A DNA stretch of 64,000 nucleotides from [Phialemoniopsis] sp. UDSM-2020 (lineage: Eukaryota > Ascomycota > Sordariomycetes > Thyridiales > Thyridiaceae), in contig JAEILZ010000007.1 of assembly GCA_018873225.1 (NCBI GenBank), positions 2,046,001 to 2,110,000 on the forward strand, read 5' to 3'. The notes under the pieces are model-generated. The model was not told the origin of the DNA. It did no database searches and was given only the letters and a program-made list of their open reading frames with translations. The position numbers were made by a program, and so were the translations under genes. Positions 21,063 to 35,052 of this stretch are shown here, piece by piece. Position 1 is the stretch's first letter, and each line of letters starts with the position of its first letter.

Positions 21063-24000
21063 TTCGTTGTGAGCATTAGTGAGAATGAGAGCAAAGAGAC
21101 CGAGTGTGGAAGTGAGAAGGGGTACCTAGCCAAAACCGCCTGCCCACATAGGACGATGCGCTACTCCAGACACAGTCAAGTACCTGCCATAGTGTGGTGG
21201 GTGTGTGTGTACACATTGCATACCTGCATATTTTAGAGCTAGGTGGGTAAGATACAACGCTGGTGCTGTTCTGCCGCCGTTGGCAAAGTCACTTCCCTTT
21301 CTCCAAGGGAAAAACGATCTTGGACAACGCTAAAGGTGGACAAAAATGAGCCAAAAGGAACTGGAGGAGCGACCCCGGCAATCTGGACTAGCCATAAACG
21401 TACCCTGTCACAACAGCATCTTGCTGTGGTGATGCATTGGACCACGGACCACCTTGCCTGAAAAGGTTGAGCTCCCGCCCCTGGAGCTGGGTCTGTGCCC
21501 ATCCCTGTCTGTCACGATGGAAGGGGGCCGCACAAGCAGGGGGGACCCCTGTCCCAGCACTGCAGAGAGAACTTGAGACGAGCATTTGACTGGGCTTACG
21601 GGGTGCTAGCTGAGCATCCACTGGCATCCTCAGTCTTTTGCTTGGGTTGGTGTCCGTGCTTTGGTTTTGTGCTGTGACCGGATTGTCAGGCTGATCTTAT
21701 GCCGTGCGCAACTCCCAGAACCCCCCATCACCTGCCAAACCGGCTGACATGTTTTGAAGCTCCAAACAACCAGCCTCTCAGTGTTCGGAAGAATTGTTGA
21801 CATTGTTCCAGAAGTCTTCTGATCCATGGTTCTCATCACCGCCATAGTCAGATTTATCGCCTCCGTCGTGAGATCCTCAGCTGCTTGCCCTTGGCGCATT
21901 GGATCCTGATCCGAGAAATGTTCCGGATTCACCACAGGGTTACCGCGATCGCATGAAGTGCCGTTGCCGAGATTTGTCAACAACGCCTTGGTACGGAGTA
22001 CGCGAGGAGCATTTCCCAGGACTTGGCCCTTGTCTCATCGTCAGGAGCTTACCTGGACCCCTCTTTAGGGACATACAAAACATTGTTGATAAGCTATCCT
22101 TTGCCTCTGATAGCCGGGAATGTTGCAACTCAGTCATGTTTGAGGCGAATTGTCTGAGGCGGTTCAGCCAGCCTTTCACGATGACCTACCCCAGGCCAAC
22201 GAGTTACGATAGCCTCTACTCCGTATCGAGATCCCATTCAGGGTTTACCAATTGATCTTTCCAGCCGTGTTAAATCTGGATTAGCACTTCTCATTACCCT
22301 CTAATGTCTCCCGTATCGCATTCCACACTTAATAACATATGTGTTAATACCGGAGAGTATGATTACGACTGGGGTCAGGATACGACGGACTCGAGGTCAT
22401 CAGATGTGAAGATTTGCAAAGGAAAGGATGTGCGCGCCAAGCCATTGTAAAAGGCGGCCAGGGCCAACGGCTGGCCGTTTCATGGTTTGGAGAAACACAA
22501 GGTGGTAGCTGGGGAATGACACCAGAAACAAAGGCTAATCCCAAGCGATCGTCGAAGGAAGCTCAGCGGCCACAAAGTGACCTGACCGGGGGTTTTTGGT
22601 GAAAGGGACTCGAATAAGACCCCCGGCCCCCCGGCCTTCATCGAGAGTTCGTGATCGACTGCATGGAAGCGAGGTGGAAAACGACCGGGGTACAGACGGA
22701 AGGAGCTTGGTCCAGTTTGGGCTCTGACAAGGGGTGCGACAATCTTGGGGAGGGATCAAGGGCTGTCGAGCAGGGGTTCTGACAGCATCCGGCTAGGCGG
22801 TCGCAGGCTGGAACCAGGGGTCGCCCAAACGAACCTCCTTGAGCGGTTGAGTGCCCCCAGGTCCAGACAAGGCATGAAGGAAGGCTGAGGTTCCGAGGGC
22901 TATCCGGGACACATCCTGGCACGGCTTTTGGGAAATCTGGAACAAGCTGAGTCTAGTCTTCGGATGACACTGGCCATGCAACCAGTGCGAACGCTCGCTT
23001 TTGGGCTTGGCGCTTTGCCATGCTGTCATCAGAGGCAAAGAGCCGCCTTGGAGCCCGCGCGTCATCCCATCTTCTGACATTTGTAACTGCTTGATGTCGA
23101 CAGGGTTTCTTCCTCCCCGCCCGACGTCAGCCAACCCACGGGCCTGCGTGTGATTCTCGCTTTCATCTGAGCATGACGAAGCTGCTGACAGTCTTCTTAC
23201 TCAACTTCGGTACTGCGTAAGGCTGCTTTTTAGTGTCCGGCATGTGCGCCACGATTGTTGCAGGCTTTTCTTTCTGGTCCCAAGAACACATGTCACAACG
23301 GGCGCCGAGACAAAAAAAGACAACGCGCCGTCACGGTGGGAAAAAGTGCAACAATTACCTGGCACTATTGAACTAAATAGCCTTGTACAAGACTAGGTTC
23401 GCAAAAAGGGTGGGCGTCGCGCGCCGTGGCGTTCTCTGGCGCCACCTTTGCCTTCTTCACAGGTCAAGTTGAGCCGAGGGGGGGCGGCCATGTCATGCCA
23501 GAACGGGTAACCAACACGTGCCGTTAGCCACTGCCACATTTGGCTGGTGGTTTTTCCACGCTTGACGTTTCGGCCCAGAAATGGCGCCGTTTAGGGCGGG
23601 ACAGTGTTCGGCGCCAACGGCAGCTAGTCCGACGCCAGAAGAATGCCAGAACAGGACCCTAATCCCACCAATTGGCTCACTAAAGCAATGCACTCTCGTA
23701 AGAAAGTCCTTTTGCAAAGAAGCAACGACCTGCATACTCCGTAGCCCATTCTATGAGATCGGCATCAATGACAATGTCGGGGTGCGTGATGGGGATCTAC
23801 AGTAACAGCAAAATACAAGTTCAAGAGAAGATATGGAGCAAATGACGAAAGGGGATCAACCCTGAGCGGACCATGCGAATTCCCCATCCCAACGGCCATC
23901 AATCTCGTGATGACCATGAGAGATCGGTAATTGCGGTGCTGGTCCTTCAGCTGTTTGATTCTTCAAGGACCGCCGTTATTGATTACCGCGTGCAAACAAA

Positions 24001-26807
24001 CAAGGTTGTCAGCTCTTGTGGGGATCATACCTTGCCTTTCGAAATTTCAAGCTCCTCTTTGTGTGCACTTTTTCGTTTCACTACTACCTGATATCAAAAG
24101 GATCTGTCCCCAAAGAGGTCGTGAGATCCCAGGACGGGGAGGGCCGCGGTGGTTGAGAGCGGTGGTACTTCGGAGCATCTTTGATTGCAAGAGGCTATAT
24201 CGAGGGTCTGATATAGGGCATCGTCATCCCGCCAGGGTGTTTGCTTGCCCTTTTCATCTGTTCCGCAGGCCCACCCTATCCACGAACAACGACAGGGTGG
24301 AGGGCAGCCCCAGTGAGCCCTTGATCCCGCAGCTGCTCCTCCAGCACTCCAGGCCTTCTGACTGGGCAATGTTCGGGCCAGCCCAGAGATCAACGTGGCG
24401 CTATGTTAGCGCCCTCAAGTGGTACATGATACTGCATAAGCGCTATAAATACCTGTATATATGCATGTACATCCTACTACTAAAGCAAGGAGGCAGGGGC
24501 CAGCCCGAGGGTCCTGGGACAGGACAAACGGTCGTCCCACGGCAAACGGGCAAGGCTTGCACAGCATCATATCGATCAGAACATGGGCAGCTTTCTTTTT
24601 GCTTTCCCTTGGCTAGCGGCTTGTTTTGCTCGTTGCAACCCCACGAGTGACTATTGAACGCCAATTCTGTGACTCTGGATGCATAAGCAGAAGGAATTCC
24701 CTCCCCGCAAAGATGTCGACCACCCCCTCTCAAAATGCAATGTACAACTGCCATGATCTTCCTGGAACACCCCGGCCTCCCCAAGGAGCTGGGACACGCA
24801 CGCCTCCATACATGCAAAGAGGTCCAGCACGGAGCTCCGAGTTTGGAACGTGCTCTTCTTGCGCCATCAACACAAACGAACAGCGCTTGATGGGTTCAAA
24901 TATGGCCTAGCCATTAGGGTGATGTTGACCAGGAAACAACCTTGAGCACATCCATGAGCCCATGGGTAGTACAGTGCATGCGTGAATGTCAATGCCGGAT
25001 AGTGATGATGCATATTGGCCAAGTCGATCGGCAAGACACGATGGATTTGTTTCTGCCACAACTGCCTTCCGTATTAGCGAGATGTCATGTTTTAGCCTTG
25101 TACTCAATCACAGGTCACTGCCAGGAGCGAGATGCTGTCAGTTCAGAGCAAATATCGACTCCGTTGCATGTACCAGCAGCGTACGGAATCACACTAGGTG
25201 CATCCGATGCCTTGCATGCCGTTCAGTGTTCCTTCGAGCAAGCGTCGTCGTGCCGCCCGCGTCCGCGCTGGCTTGGGTGGGAGGGAGTGGAGTGGGGCAA
25301 CATTTAGCGTGATCGCCGCCAAGCGGATGCCGATTTGGTAAATGCCCCGATGCCTGCACCGGTAAGCTCATTAAAAACGTTCCTGAGCCTTCGGTGGCAC
25401 AGCCCAATCCGGACACCTATTGAGACCTCCTGCTGATCGCAAGCTGCCGCGAGATTGCAGACGGATGGAGGACCTTGGAATGCGAGAATGTTTCTGGATC
25501 AAACGTCGTCACTCAATTAGCATACTTTCGTACTCACGGTCAGGCATCTGCCATCCTTCCTTGGAGCTGAAAGGGATTTGCACATGGGTGCTCATGTATG
25601 TCTGATTGCAATTGAATCCATATCAACTGATGCTCCTGGTTGACATGCTTTACGTAAAATACAGCATTGTAATATTGTAGACATGGAGCAAGATATTCTC
25701 TAGCAATCAGCTGCGGCATCTTTGCGTACGTACAAAAACGACGCCTCCAAGCCATCGTGATCCTCGTGCGCAAACTCACGCCTGTTGTACACAGGTAGCG
25801 AAACGGGCAACAATCAGCGCCATTACACAACGGCATCGAGATCAAAATCCAGATTGCTGGGATCAGCACAGGGAACGGGCTTTCGGGAGGTGGAGCATGT
25901 CTTCGTGGAGGGTTGGACCAAGGCCCAAGTCGAGCATGTCCAGATGACAGCCGCCTGCCATTCAACCAAAACGACCTCAAGCCCGCTACTTGAGGGGACT
26001 GTTGCGCCCATGCAGGACGAGAGCATCAGTGTACGGAGGATAGAGGTACGGTCCATACGTATGTCAATGGTAAGCTACGTCTGCCAGAGATCTGTCAAAG
26101 GGTTGATACTACCAAACAATCCTCGCATCCCATCGACGCCACTGGCCTGATCTTCACCGCTTAGGCAGGTCGCGCGCACACACCCACATCGGGCGCACCC
26201 ATGCCTTCATTTTGGCGGCGGTTGAACTTTGGCTTGGAGACCAGTCAAAGCTCGCCCTACGTACAAGTAGGCTACTACGGAGAACTGTTCTATATCTGCT
26301 TCCCGTCGTGCCTAGGTTTTCATTACTCCGTAGACAAAAGCCAGCTCGCCAGCAAGTAGAGGAGGCGCTTGCTTAGAATGAAGCGCCTGCCGTGAGCACT
26401 GTCTCTCTAAAGAAGTAGCAATGGATAGTGCTTTGGCATAGGTACCTCCGTGGAAACAACATCTTGAGAGCAGAGAGGGTTAGGCGGATACCAGTGCACC
26501 CATTGGAGATTGATGAACGAGAAGGGTGAACCTTGGGCTTGGAACGCAAGGATGCTTAATTCATGACCCATGTCTTGATGATCGAAACGAACCAAGTGGG
26601 GGAAAGGAAGGACCGGCGCGGGGCACCAGCAGTCGTAGCGAGCCTAGCGCCCTCCCATCTGATCCAGCCTAAGGGAAAGCACACACTTTGAAGCAAAGAG
26701 ACACGACGAACGAAGAACACTTTGCAACAGGAAACATTCCTGGCCGCTGATCTTGTCTGTCCCAAGCTGTTGTGCCTACTACCATATACAGGGGTAATAC
26801 ACCCATC

Positions 26808-26866
26808 TATGTACATATGTATGTGTGTATGTATATATGTATATTCTTTCATACTTATATACGGAG
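26808..26866 (+). repeat. TA/TG-rich microsatellite-like tract
   Basis: Alternating purine-pyrimidine stretch (ATGTACATATGTATGTGTGT and continuing TATATATG units) inside the desert. Such tracts are unstable in length and can adopt non-B DNA. Nothing coding is visible around it. Confidence 0.55.
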
Positions 26867-29800
26867 CATATACACACGATACAGAGATCAAAGTGCACAC
26901 CAACAGCCATCTATCAGAATGGCATGCTGGAGCTCAACTCCGGGTACAGGCCACACGGAAGAGAGGCTACAGCCACAAAAAGATACATAGGTACGGTACA
27001 GAGCAGTGAGCACCGACAAGCTGACCACTCACACGCAGAGAAAGGCCCCATGTCATCCAACGGACCCAGTCACCGGGGTGCCATGCATGTGTGGCCCTGT
27101 GATCTCCGGCTTTGACGCCGATCACCAGGCACCCCCTTGACCCCAGGACCCATGCACTCGCTCCTCTTGGTGCGCTGGTACCACCGTACAGGTTCCGCTC
27201 AGTCCTGTCCGCCTGGGTCTCATCTCGCGTGGAAATGCTTCACCACGACCCCACGCGCACCGAGCCGGCCGATTTCCTATTTCAGGATGGCCTTTGCGTT
27301 TCTTTTGGGTTCGAGGGCCAGCCAGGTGGGTTTCTTTTGCTCCCCAAACAGTCCACCACAACTAAGACCCTCTCTGACATTTCACAGATCACCTAGGTAC
27401 CTATCAAGCTACCAATTCGCAATACAGTACCTGCTACAGCTATGTTAAAGTCGTTCTGATTGTGTTTGGACTGACTGTTGGCATTATGGCACGATGATCC
27501 GGTTGCCAGCGAGCCAGCCTCCACACTAGAGCGCCTCCTCAAATCTAGACCACAGAGCCAGAACTTCTCTAAACCCCATATTCCTCTGTTACTATGGAGT
27601 TTGGACATCTGTGAAAAGCACTAGATGCACAAATGCTTTTCCTTGCTGTCGTTCTGGACTCGCAACAAAAGCCCTTTTGTTACCCTCCTGGATCTGAATG
27701 CTTGCTGGTACTGGTTGTTTGTCAACACTCCGTAACAAAATCGTAATCTACACTCTTTCGATCTGCTCATCCGTGTAACTGGAACACTTGCAAGCGCTTG
27801 TAGCCGACCTACAGTAGTGGAACAGTGTCCGAGCACCCAGCGCCTCCGCTGCAGTTATCGACGGCGTCCAAAAGGTCGCAAAAGACCCATGTAGCAGCAA
27901 ACAATCCGTATCACCCCGTTACGAAACTAGCTCTTGATATGGTTGAGGTGTATCTAGCAGCAATGTCCTTGTTCGTTGACCGTGTGGTCTTGTGGTAACA
28001 TCGCTGTCTTGCTTCCCTTGGTAACGGTATGATGGCGAGCGCCTGGCCCCAGGTGGCTGGATCTAGCCCGGTCTCTGGCCGTTCAAACAAATCCCTCCTC
28101 CCTAGATGCTAGAGAAAAAGCCTCTTCCAAGCTAAGGTCGCCTGTGGCATTGAAATGGAACTATCTGCCATGGTCAAACGGTCTTCATTCCGTGTCTATT
28201 CCCACCTTGCTAGGCGCTGTTGGTGAGGAAGCGAACCCCCGAAGCCTCGGAAGGCCGGCAGGACATCGTGAGCCGGAATAATACCGCCTTTTCATCGCCA
28301 CTAGACCATGGTCGAGACCGTTCTCTGTCTTGGAGGCATTGGGCCCTGGGATCGCGAGGGAGACCTCTGTTCAATTTCACGGCTGGCTTCCTGTCAGTTC
28401 TACGTTGCTCCTTCCCAATGCCATCGCGATCGTTCCTCTGGCTCAACTACCCACATTCGAAGGGGGACGATATGTTTCATCAGCTTGCTGTCATTCCAAC
28501 AGAGCCAACTAGCATTAAACACTTCTCAAAATGCTTCAAGGGTGTGATGTTCACGTACTAGAAGTGTAGTCTCGCAAAGGCCACCGGCCCTGCCTAGATT
28601 GTGTAGCTGCCTTCCGATCTGAGATGCATACTGCAAGGCCAGTGAATCGGCCAGGATCATGGGTCTTTTGTGCCCTTACATGCCTAGGTAGACCTTCTCC
28701 TTCGATTTAGAGCGGCGACCTCTGAACGCTGCTCAATGATCTCTCGATCCAAGTTCCACAACAACGACACCCACATGACTCTTGTCCAGACCACTTAACA
28801 ACATGAGGATCATGATCTACTTGTCTTGGAATAACTTTCGCTACGTATGGCCGGGCGGAGAAGGTGCTCGAAAGCCGTGAGGGCGCACACTTTGAAGCTT
28901 TGGAATCCCTATCTGCCACTACCATGCCAGAGCTGTTATGCGTAGGGTAGGATCCCACGGCTCCCAGAGGTGATCAGATACGGACTGTCTGATACCAGTG
29001 ATGGTTCAAATCAACCACACAGGTGAGCTCTGCGCTCTTGGCTGCTGCTGTCGAGAAGGAAAGTCCAGTGACAACCACATCGCAACCACTGTACCGAGGT
29101 GGAAACAGTTGGACGACGGTGTGAGACGAAAACCGTCCACATGTTCTTGCTGCTAACTCGCTGCACTGGTCTACTACATTCAACATCTCTAATGAGTCTA
29201 GCACTCGTCTCATTGCCGACAGTGACCACGATTGCATGATATTTGAGCATAGAATGTCATAGTTACTGGCCCACGGCTAGCATGATACACATTGGTTAAG
29301 CTGAGGCATGTAGAACCGAAGGACGAATCATTCAGCTACATCTTCGACATTCACCCACTACAACAGATCTACCCAGACTCACAAGGACAAAAAATCAGTC
29401 CAAGAGAGGGATATCTTGCTAGGAGAAGAGCCAACTCGTACGTAGCCCCGGCCGAGATCATCATGGAATACGTCGGTGGATTGTCCGCTGTTTACGGGCA
29501 CCCATTCCATCGACGGCCGGGATCGAGGCCTGGCTGGCTACAGCACCGTTCACTCCCTAGTCTCAACATTTGCTGAGTTATCTTGAAGCTTTTGCGCCGT
29601 CGGTAAGTAGAAAGCCGTCGCATCCCGCGACACCGTGACAACATGGGCGTACATCTAGAGATGCTCGCCAGGGTTGACTGTTCGGCTCGCTCCTCCAAGA
29701 TCCCTGAAGGTACCGGACTACGAATGATAGATATGCTGTCTGGGCGGAACAGCGTTGACAGAAAACATTGCTTCTTTGTGCATCGAATGATGAACCAGAT

Positions 29801-32070
29801 CCGGGCTTGCTGCTGTGCTATTCTCGCCCTCCTTAGCTCGGTCGGCTCCATGCAGAGCTTATTGCTGGGGCGCCCCGTACTGAGGTACAGCATTCCCAAG
29901 ACATTTTCAACGGCGCTTTTGTGTCACATTTCTTTGCTTTTTCGGCATCCTCTCCTCCCTCCAAACCCTCTCTAATTAGCAAGTACCAACTAAATCACCA
30001 AAGTGGCTTTCACGATGTCACCTCGTCACCCTAGCTCTGATGGCCCATGCTCCCTCCTCCCATGCCAGAGGAGCTTGGGCCGCAGGACGGTGCGGTCTCG
30101 TCAAAGAAACTAACGTTTCGAACTGCCATTTGGGAGGAGAAAAAAGCAAAGCTGACGAAAAGCAAACAAAAAGCAAAAACACAAAAAATTGTGGCTTTGT
30201 ACCACCAGCCTTTCAACGGCTGTGGTGTCGATCTTCAAAAGAGTAGCGTTTTGCGGCGCGGACCTCTTAGCCGTTTCCGCTCCTCCCACCCTCCCTTCCA
30301 GTGCCAAAGGTTTCCTTCTCCCCCTCTCTTTGGACCCTCCAATCCCGCTGCCAGGCCCGGCACGGATTGCCCATTTTCTTTCTTGGGATCTCCGCTGTGC
30401 AGCTAGCTAGGCCAGGCCACATCCGAACGGATCACGCGCTAGCCCTGCCACCATGGCGACCTCGACGTAAACGGTGTGGCAGCCAGCGTGGCCGAGATCC
30501 TTTTTTTCTCTCCACCCCTGTGGCGCTCACTTGCAGGAAACAAACATTTATGTACGAGACGGGGGCAGAACATGCCAACCTTCATGAGTGTATCTTCGTG
30601 TGTGTGGCTCCCAACTCGCTCCGGGAGCGGAAACAGCACAGACATCGAGGCTCCCGATGCTTTGCCTAAGTAGGTACCGGACCTCTCGGCTCGACTTGTC
30701 AGACGAGAGGGAACATTGAAAAACTCTTGAAGCTCTTGCAGACAAGTGCGCGTGCGTTGTCCCTCTGGCACCCGCCACCTCAACAAAGGCACCATGCCAC
30801 ACATCATCCCCCAAGCCTGCGACTAACGAGCCACACACACAAAATTCCCACTACAGCAGCTTTTGCCTAAGCCCTGCTTTGTCAATGCTCACGTCATTTA
30901 TGATATGGACTTTCTGCCTCTGCCCACGGAAGCGGGCCGGAAGCTGCATTGCGTCAAGAGGCAATGGCGATCATCCCCTACGCGCCTTGCAGGGAGCAAC
31001 AGCAGGAAACCAAACGGATCGCCTGACTCGCTGCCGCACAAGCACACTAGAGAATCCGTCGGTAAGGAGTGATGAGGGGATTTCGGCGGCGGAGGGGTGC
31101 AAGTCGAACCGAAGGCCCGGGACGGCCCTCGCTTTCACACACGTTGCCTGCTTAAGCTTACTTGATTCCGTACCGTATTTACAGAGGGAGCCAGACTCGA
31201 CTAGGTAGCTGGGTAGCTCCAGGTCCCTGTCCACGATGTTATCCCTTGCATACGTAGGTCAAGTCGCTGGACTCGTGCGCTTGATTCAGGATCATGGAGC
31301 CGGTCAGCATGAATGAGTTGGTTTCCTTGCTTCGTCAGTACCCAGGGGTCGTTCTTGAAGTTGATTGAGAACATTCCGTCTGGACTTCGGGTATTTCGTT
31401 TCTTCTCGCCCCTGGGATGCAAGTGTGAAATGTCGATTCAACCATGCGGAGCAACCATGTGTTTACTGGCACGAAGACTATATGTCTCGAATCAGCGGCA
31501 AGACGACAGGCTGTAAGAGATTCTCTCCCTTGCTCTCCATGTGGTCGGCAGCAGTCCCGTAGCGAATGTTTGATCAAATGAGTCCATGTTCAGAATCCCT
31601 AGCGGTCTAATCAAACAAAGGTACCCAACACACTCCGCCTCTCAATCATGCCGCAGCATCGAAACCAAAACAACATAGTGAGGGGAAACAGCCCTTGACC
31701 AGATGTCAACGCCTGAGAGACATGTTAAGGGAAAAAGTGAAAGCTGACAGGAATGTCATTCTAAAAGCAAGGTTGCAACACCTCAACGCCTGTCGCCATG
31801 TCTCACTGTTCCAACCACTGAGACACCCCGACTCATTATGGCAGTTCCCACGTGTGCAGGACTGCTGTATCCTTCCTTTTCGCCGTTGCTACTCGCTCAT
31901 CATCATCATAATCCTCCTGGATGACATAGAAAAGTGTATATGCAGAAGTGCAAGCGAGTGAAAAGACATGTATGCTTATGGTGAAAGGGGATATCGGCCA
32001 CGGTCTAGAAGAAGTCGCAGCATGGCAAGGAAAATGAAAAGACGGTGATCCAGGTCACAGTTTATGCAAC

Positions 32071-34442
32071 TCAGAACCTGCCCACTGGCTTGCGACGAAC
32101 AAGGAAGGGGCTGGGCATCTCGTCTGTCTCGGGATCCCAAATTGCTGCAGGCTCGGAGAAGGCACCGGCCTGGCTAGCCAGAGGAGCATGATCGCGAACA
32201 CCTCTCTTGGGGCTGATGTTGTTACCTTCAGCTCCCAAAACGGCGCTCAGAGGGCGGCCTCCGGCACGAGCCTGCTGCAGCTCAACCAGAGTGCGGCCAC
32301 GAACGCCTGGCTTCTGCTTGCTAACCAGGCCAGGGGCAAGCTCATTCTCCTTCTTAGTGTTGGAAGTCTTGCGTGCCGAAGCCTGTGACTGCCCAGAGCC
32401 GCCGTCGCTGGAAGAACCACTTCCGCTGTTGAGATTCGCGACGGATGGAATCTTGCTTAGGCGACGGTTGGGTGATGTGTTTCGCTCGCCTGCGCCGCCA
32501 GCGGCCAGGTGCAGTTTTCGAGGACCATCAAGGGTGGGCACAGAGCTCGTTGTCTTCGACGGCGCCGGAAGGGACGGCGCCTGGGTCTTCAATTTGTTGA
32601 CAGGTGCCGACTTCTGAGAAAGCAAAGCTGGTCTCGTCTTGGACGTGAAAGGGTTCTTGTTGGACTTGATCATCCGTGTAGGCGAAGGAATGACAACTTC
32701 GTCATCCGAGTCAGAGTCAGACGGAATGTCTGGAGTATCCCGTGCCGAGTTCCACTTAGGATCATCAGCAATTGTTGGCGGAATAGCAAAGATATTTCCA
32801 CTGTGGGAGGTCGGTGCTTTGGTCACTGCGTTTCGTCGAGGTGACAGGGAGAGCGAGGCAATGGCGACAGGTGAGGGGGATCCCATCTCGATGTCCATAG
32901 GTGTGCCAACAAACATGGTCTGCGCTCGCGCAAAGGGAGTGCGGCTGTTCTTCTTCAGCTTATCGGTCGATACATCGGGAGAGTCGATGGACAAATCAGT
33001 GATGTCTGTTGTCGAAGGGAACTCGCCGTCTGCGCTATCAAAAGCACTGGTGGCACCGATAGAGCCGGCACCGACTGACGAGTGAGGATAGTCCGATTTG
33101 GCGACCGAGGAGCATAGCTCATGCGGCTCATCAGCCGTGTCGAAAGTCACCGTCTTCTTTTGCGATTGAAGTTCAGCTTCCACCCTGGCCAGTACCTCCT
33201 GCTCAAATCTGCTGCGGAGCACTTCCAACTCCTCGTTGGCCCGCCTGTCGATTTCAAGCCGTGCCTTCACCTCCCACTCGCGCCTGAGAGATGAGTCGAT
33301 CTCCTGCCTGATCATGGCCTTGTCGGAGTCGATATTTGATGTCTTCAATTCATACTCTCGGATTCGGCGGTTGAGCTGGTCCTCTTTGGTCTTAAGCACC
33401 TTGCTCAATTCGACCACCTCCTTTTCTTTCCTCATCAATCTCACCACCGGCAAGTTGAGAAGCGTTGAGGTGTCAGGTCGTCTATCCGGATTCACGCGGA
33501 GGCAGTCCTTGATGACGGCGAAGAGTTCTGTCGAATAGACGCTTGGAAGCGCCGCAACTCTCCCCTCCTTGATCTTTTGGACCAACTGGTAGTGGGTCTT
33601 GGCGTTGAATGGCGGCTCCCGCGTGCAGAGCTCGTAGATGATACACCCCAGTGACCATATGTCAGACTTCAGAGTGTACTTCTCGGCAGCACAGATCTCG
33701 GGGGACATGTAGAATGGCGTGCCCACATAAGTCGAGGCGAAGTCATGGGACTGGATCATCTTGGACAGCCCAAAGTCACCGAGCTTGACCGAATTGTCCT
33801 CCCCGAGGAAGACTGTTGTGGTCCAATTAGCACCTCTCATGGTCAGTGTCGGAATACAAATGAGAGCTTACCATTCTCTGGTTTGAGATCGCGATGCAGG
33901 ATCGTCATGCCTCCGGTCGGCACCTTTGGTTTGGCTGCTGGGCCCAGCCCGAGAACATTCTTTCCGACCTCTGGTGGGTCGATTCCGTAGTGGCAGCGAT
34001 ACAACGCCGTGACCAACTGCGAGAATATGCTCCAGACGAATGATTCCTCGGCATACTGGTTCTTGGTTGACAAATCCCTAATGACTCGGCCCAAATCGCC
34101 ATTGCCACAATACTCCATGTAGAGATGGAGATCCTGTGTAGCCTTGAGATGTTCCCGGTGGTAGTAGGCTACGATATTTTGGTGATTGAGGGTCGACAGA
34201 ATCTGGAACTCGGCGTGGAGCTGCTCTCTCTCCTTTTGCGACATCTTGAGATAGCTGATTTCCTTCCGACACATGACGAGTCCATCAGTGCGCCGACGGA
34301 CTTTTCGGATGACTCCAAAGGAGCCATGACCTGTTTGGACCAATGTTAGCTGTGTGCGATATATATAATGCGTGCTTGCTCCTGCAAAAGGTTTGACCTT
34401 ACCGATCTTCTCCAACACCTCGTATTTCTCGCCCTCTGACAT
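32071..34442 (-). CDS. nimA: NIMA-family mitotic serine/threonine kinase
   Basis: Kinase needed for entry into mitosis in Aspergillus (NIMA) and called nim-1 in Neurospora. Exons 34442-34403, 34330-33872 and 33812-32071 (introns 72 and 59 nt) give 746 residues. ATG 34442 is chosen; an apparent start further up is a TTG. The first junction restores the glycine loop KIG-HGSFGV (residues 12-20) and the second joins HRDLKPEN to VFLGEDNSV. Catalytic residues are present: Lys36, Asp161 in HRD, Asp179 in DFG, and the GTPFYMSPE segment. The insert before HRD (GKNVLGLGPAAKPK) is usual for fungal NIMA. A coiled coil follows the kinase domain (about 290-400), then a long basic, Ser/Pro-rich tail with several Asp/Glu/Ser-rich PEST-like stretches, the region that controls degradation in the family. 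Confidence 0.94.
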
Positions 34443-35052
34443 TGTGAACGACAAGTCAAGAGAGCTGATGCTAGAGCAAGTGACAGGAGCCCATAAGATG
34501 CCGAAAGGGCTGCAATTGGAAGTCGAAGCTGTCCTGCTATGGTTAGTATTGATGATTTGCTGTTTGGTGTTTTGACGATGCGTGAAGCAAAGGCCATCCG
34601 ACGTAACTTAGCACATCAATATGCCATGCGCAAGACCCTTGTCGATGGAGACTGTTTACGGCCCCGGTTGCGCTGCCACAGCAACCAGCACTTTTGGTGG
34701 GTCCCGTTTTCCCAGTCGGGACAGCGGACAGTCGGCGGGTCCCCTTTATCGATAAGCTGTGGTTCTTAACGCCGAAATCTGCATGTCCGTTGCACCACCA
34801 GAATGACCTCGATGACAATGCAAAAAGTGGGGCATCGAGACTTCAGTATCCGGTCTTTTACACTGCTTGGCGCTTTACATAAGATGTACTGCCAGACTCG
34901 ACCACCTCGATTCCGCCACCTCGAGATACCTCCCCGTAACCGTCCTCTGTCGAACGTGCATTTTTTCTCCCTCATTTCCTTGCATGGCATAAATATAGAA
35001 AAATAGATTGTCTCTTTTTTCTTTGCATATCATTAAGCTAGAACGGCTCAGA
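34443..35052. promoter_or_regulatory. Divergent promoter region nimA / ankyrin-BTB gene
   Basis: Both genes start at the edges of this 610-bp interval and are transcribed away from each other. It includes an inverted pair GGTTGC...GCAACC near 34668-34688. No coding sequence was recognised; regulatory content is inferred from position. Confidence 0.45.

Larger units (their letters stand above)
20124..32070. other. 11.9-kb gene desert upstream of mtfA, downstream of nimA
   Basis: This is the longest stretch without a gene: it is the 5' flank of the MtfA-like gene and the 3' flank of the NIMA kinase. Frames are all below about 240 codons, on both strands, with no domain and no consistent splicing. 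It contains GAGT-type and TG/TA-type low-complexity tracts, a four-run G-tract just upstream of mtfA, and six exact or near-exact copies of the TACTYCGTA motif between 20.8 and 26.4 kb. Long upstream regions are known for developmental regulators in moulds, so extended 5' UTRs or regulatory RNAs are plausible but unproven. Confidence 0.5.

Noticed and set aside
27975..28090. tRNA-like 5' half (GGTCTTGTGGTAACATCGCTG) near 27985
   Set aside because: It resembles a tRNA D-arm/A-box, but no matching acceptor stem, anticodon stem or GGTTCGANTCC B-box could be paired; the closest TTCAAAC has no complementary stem.
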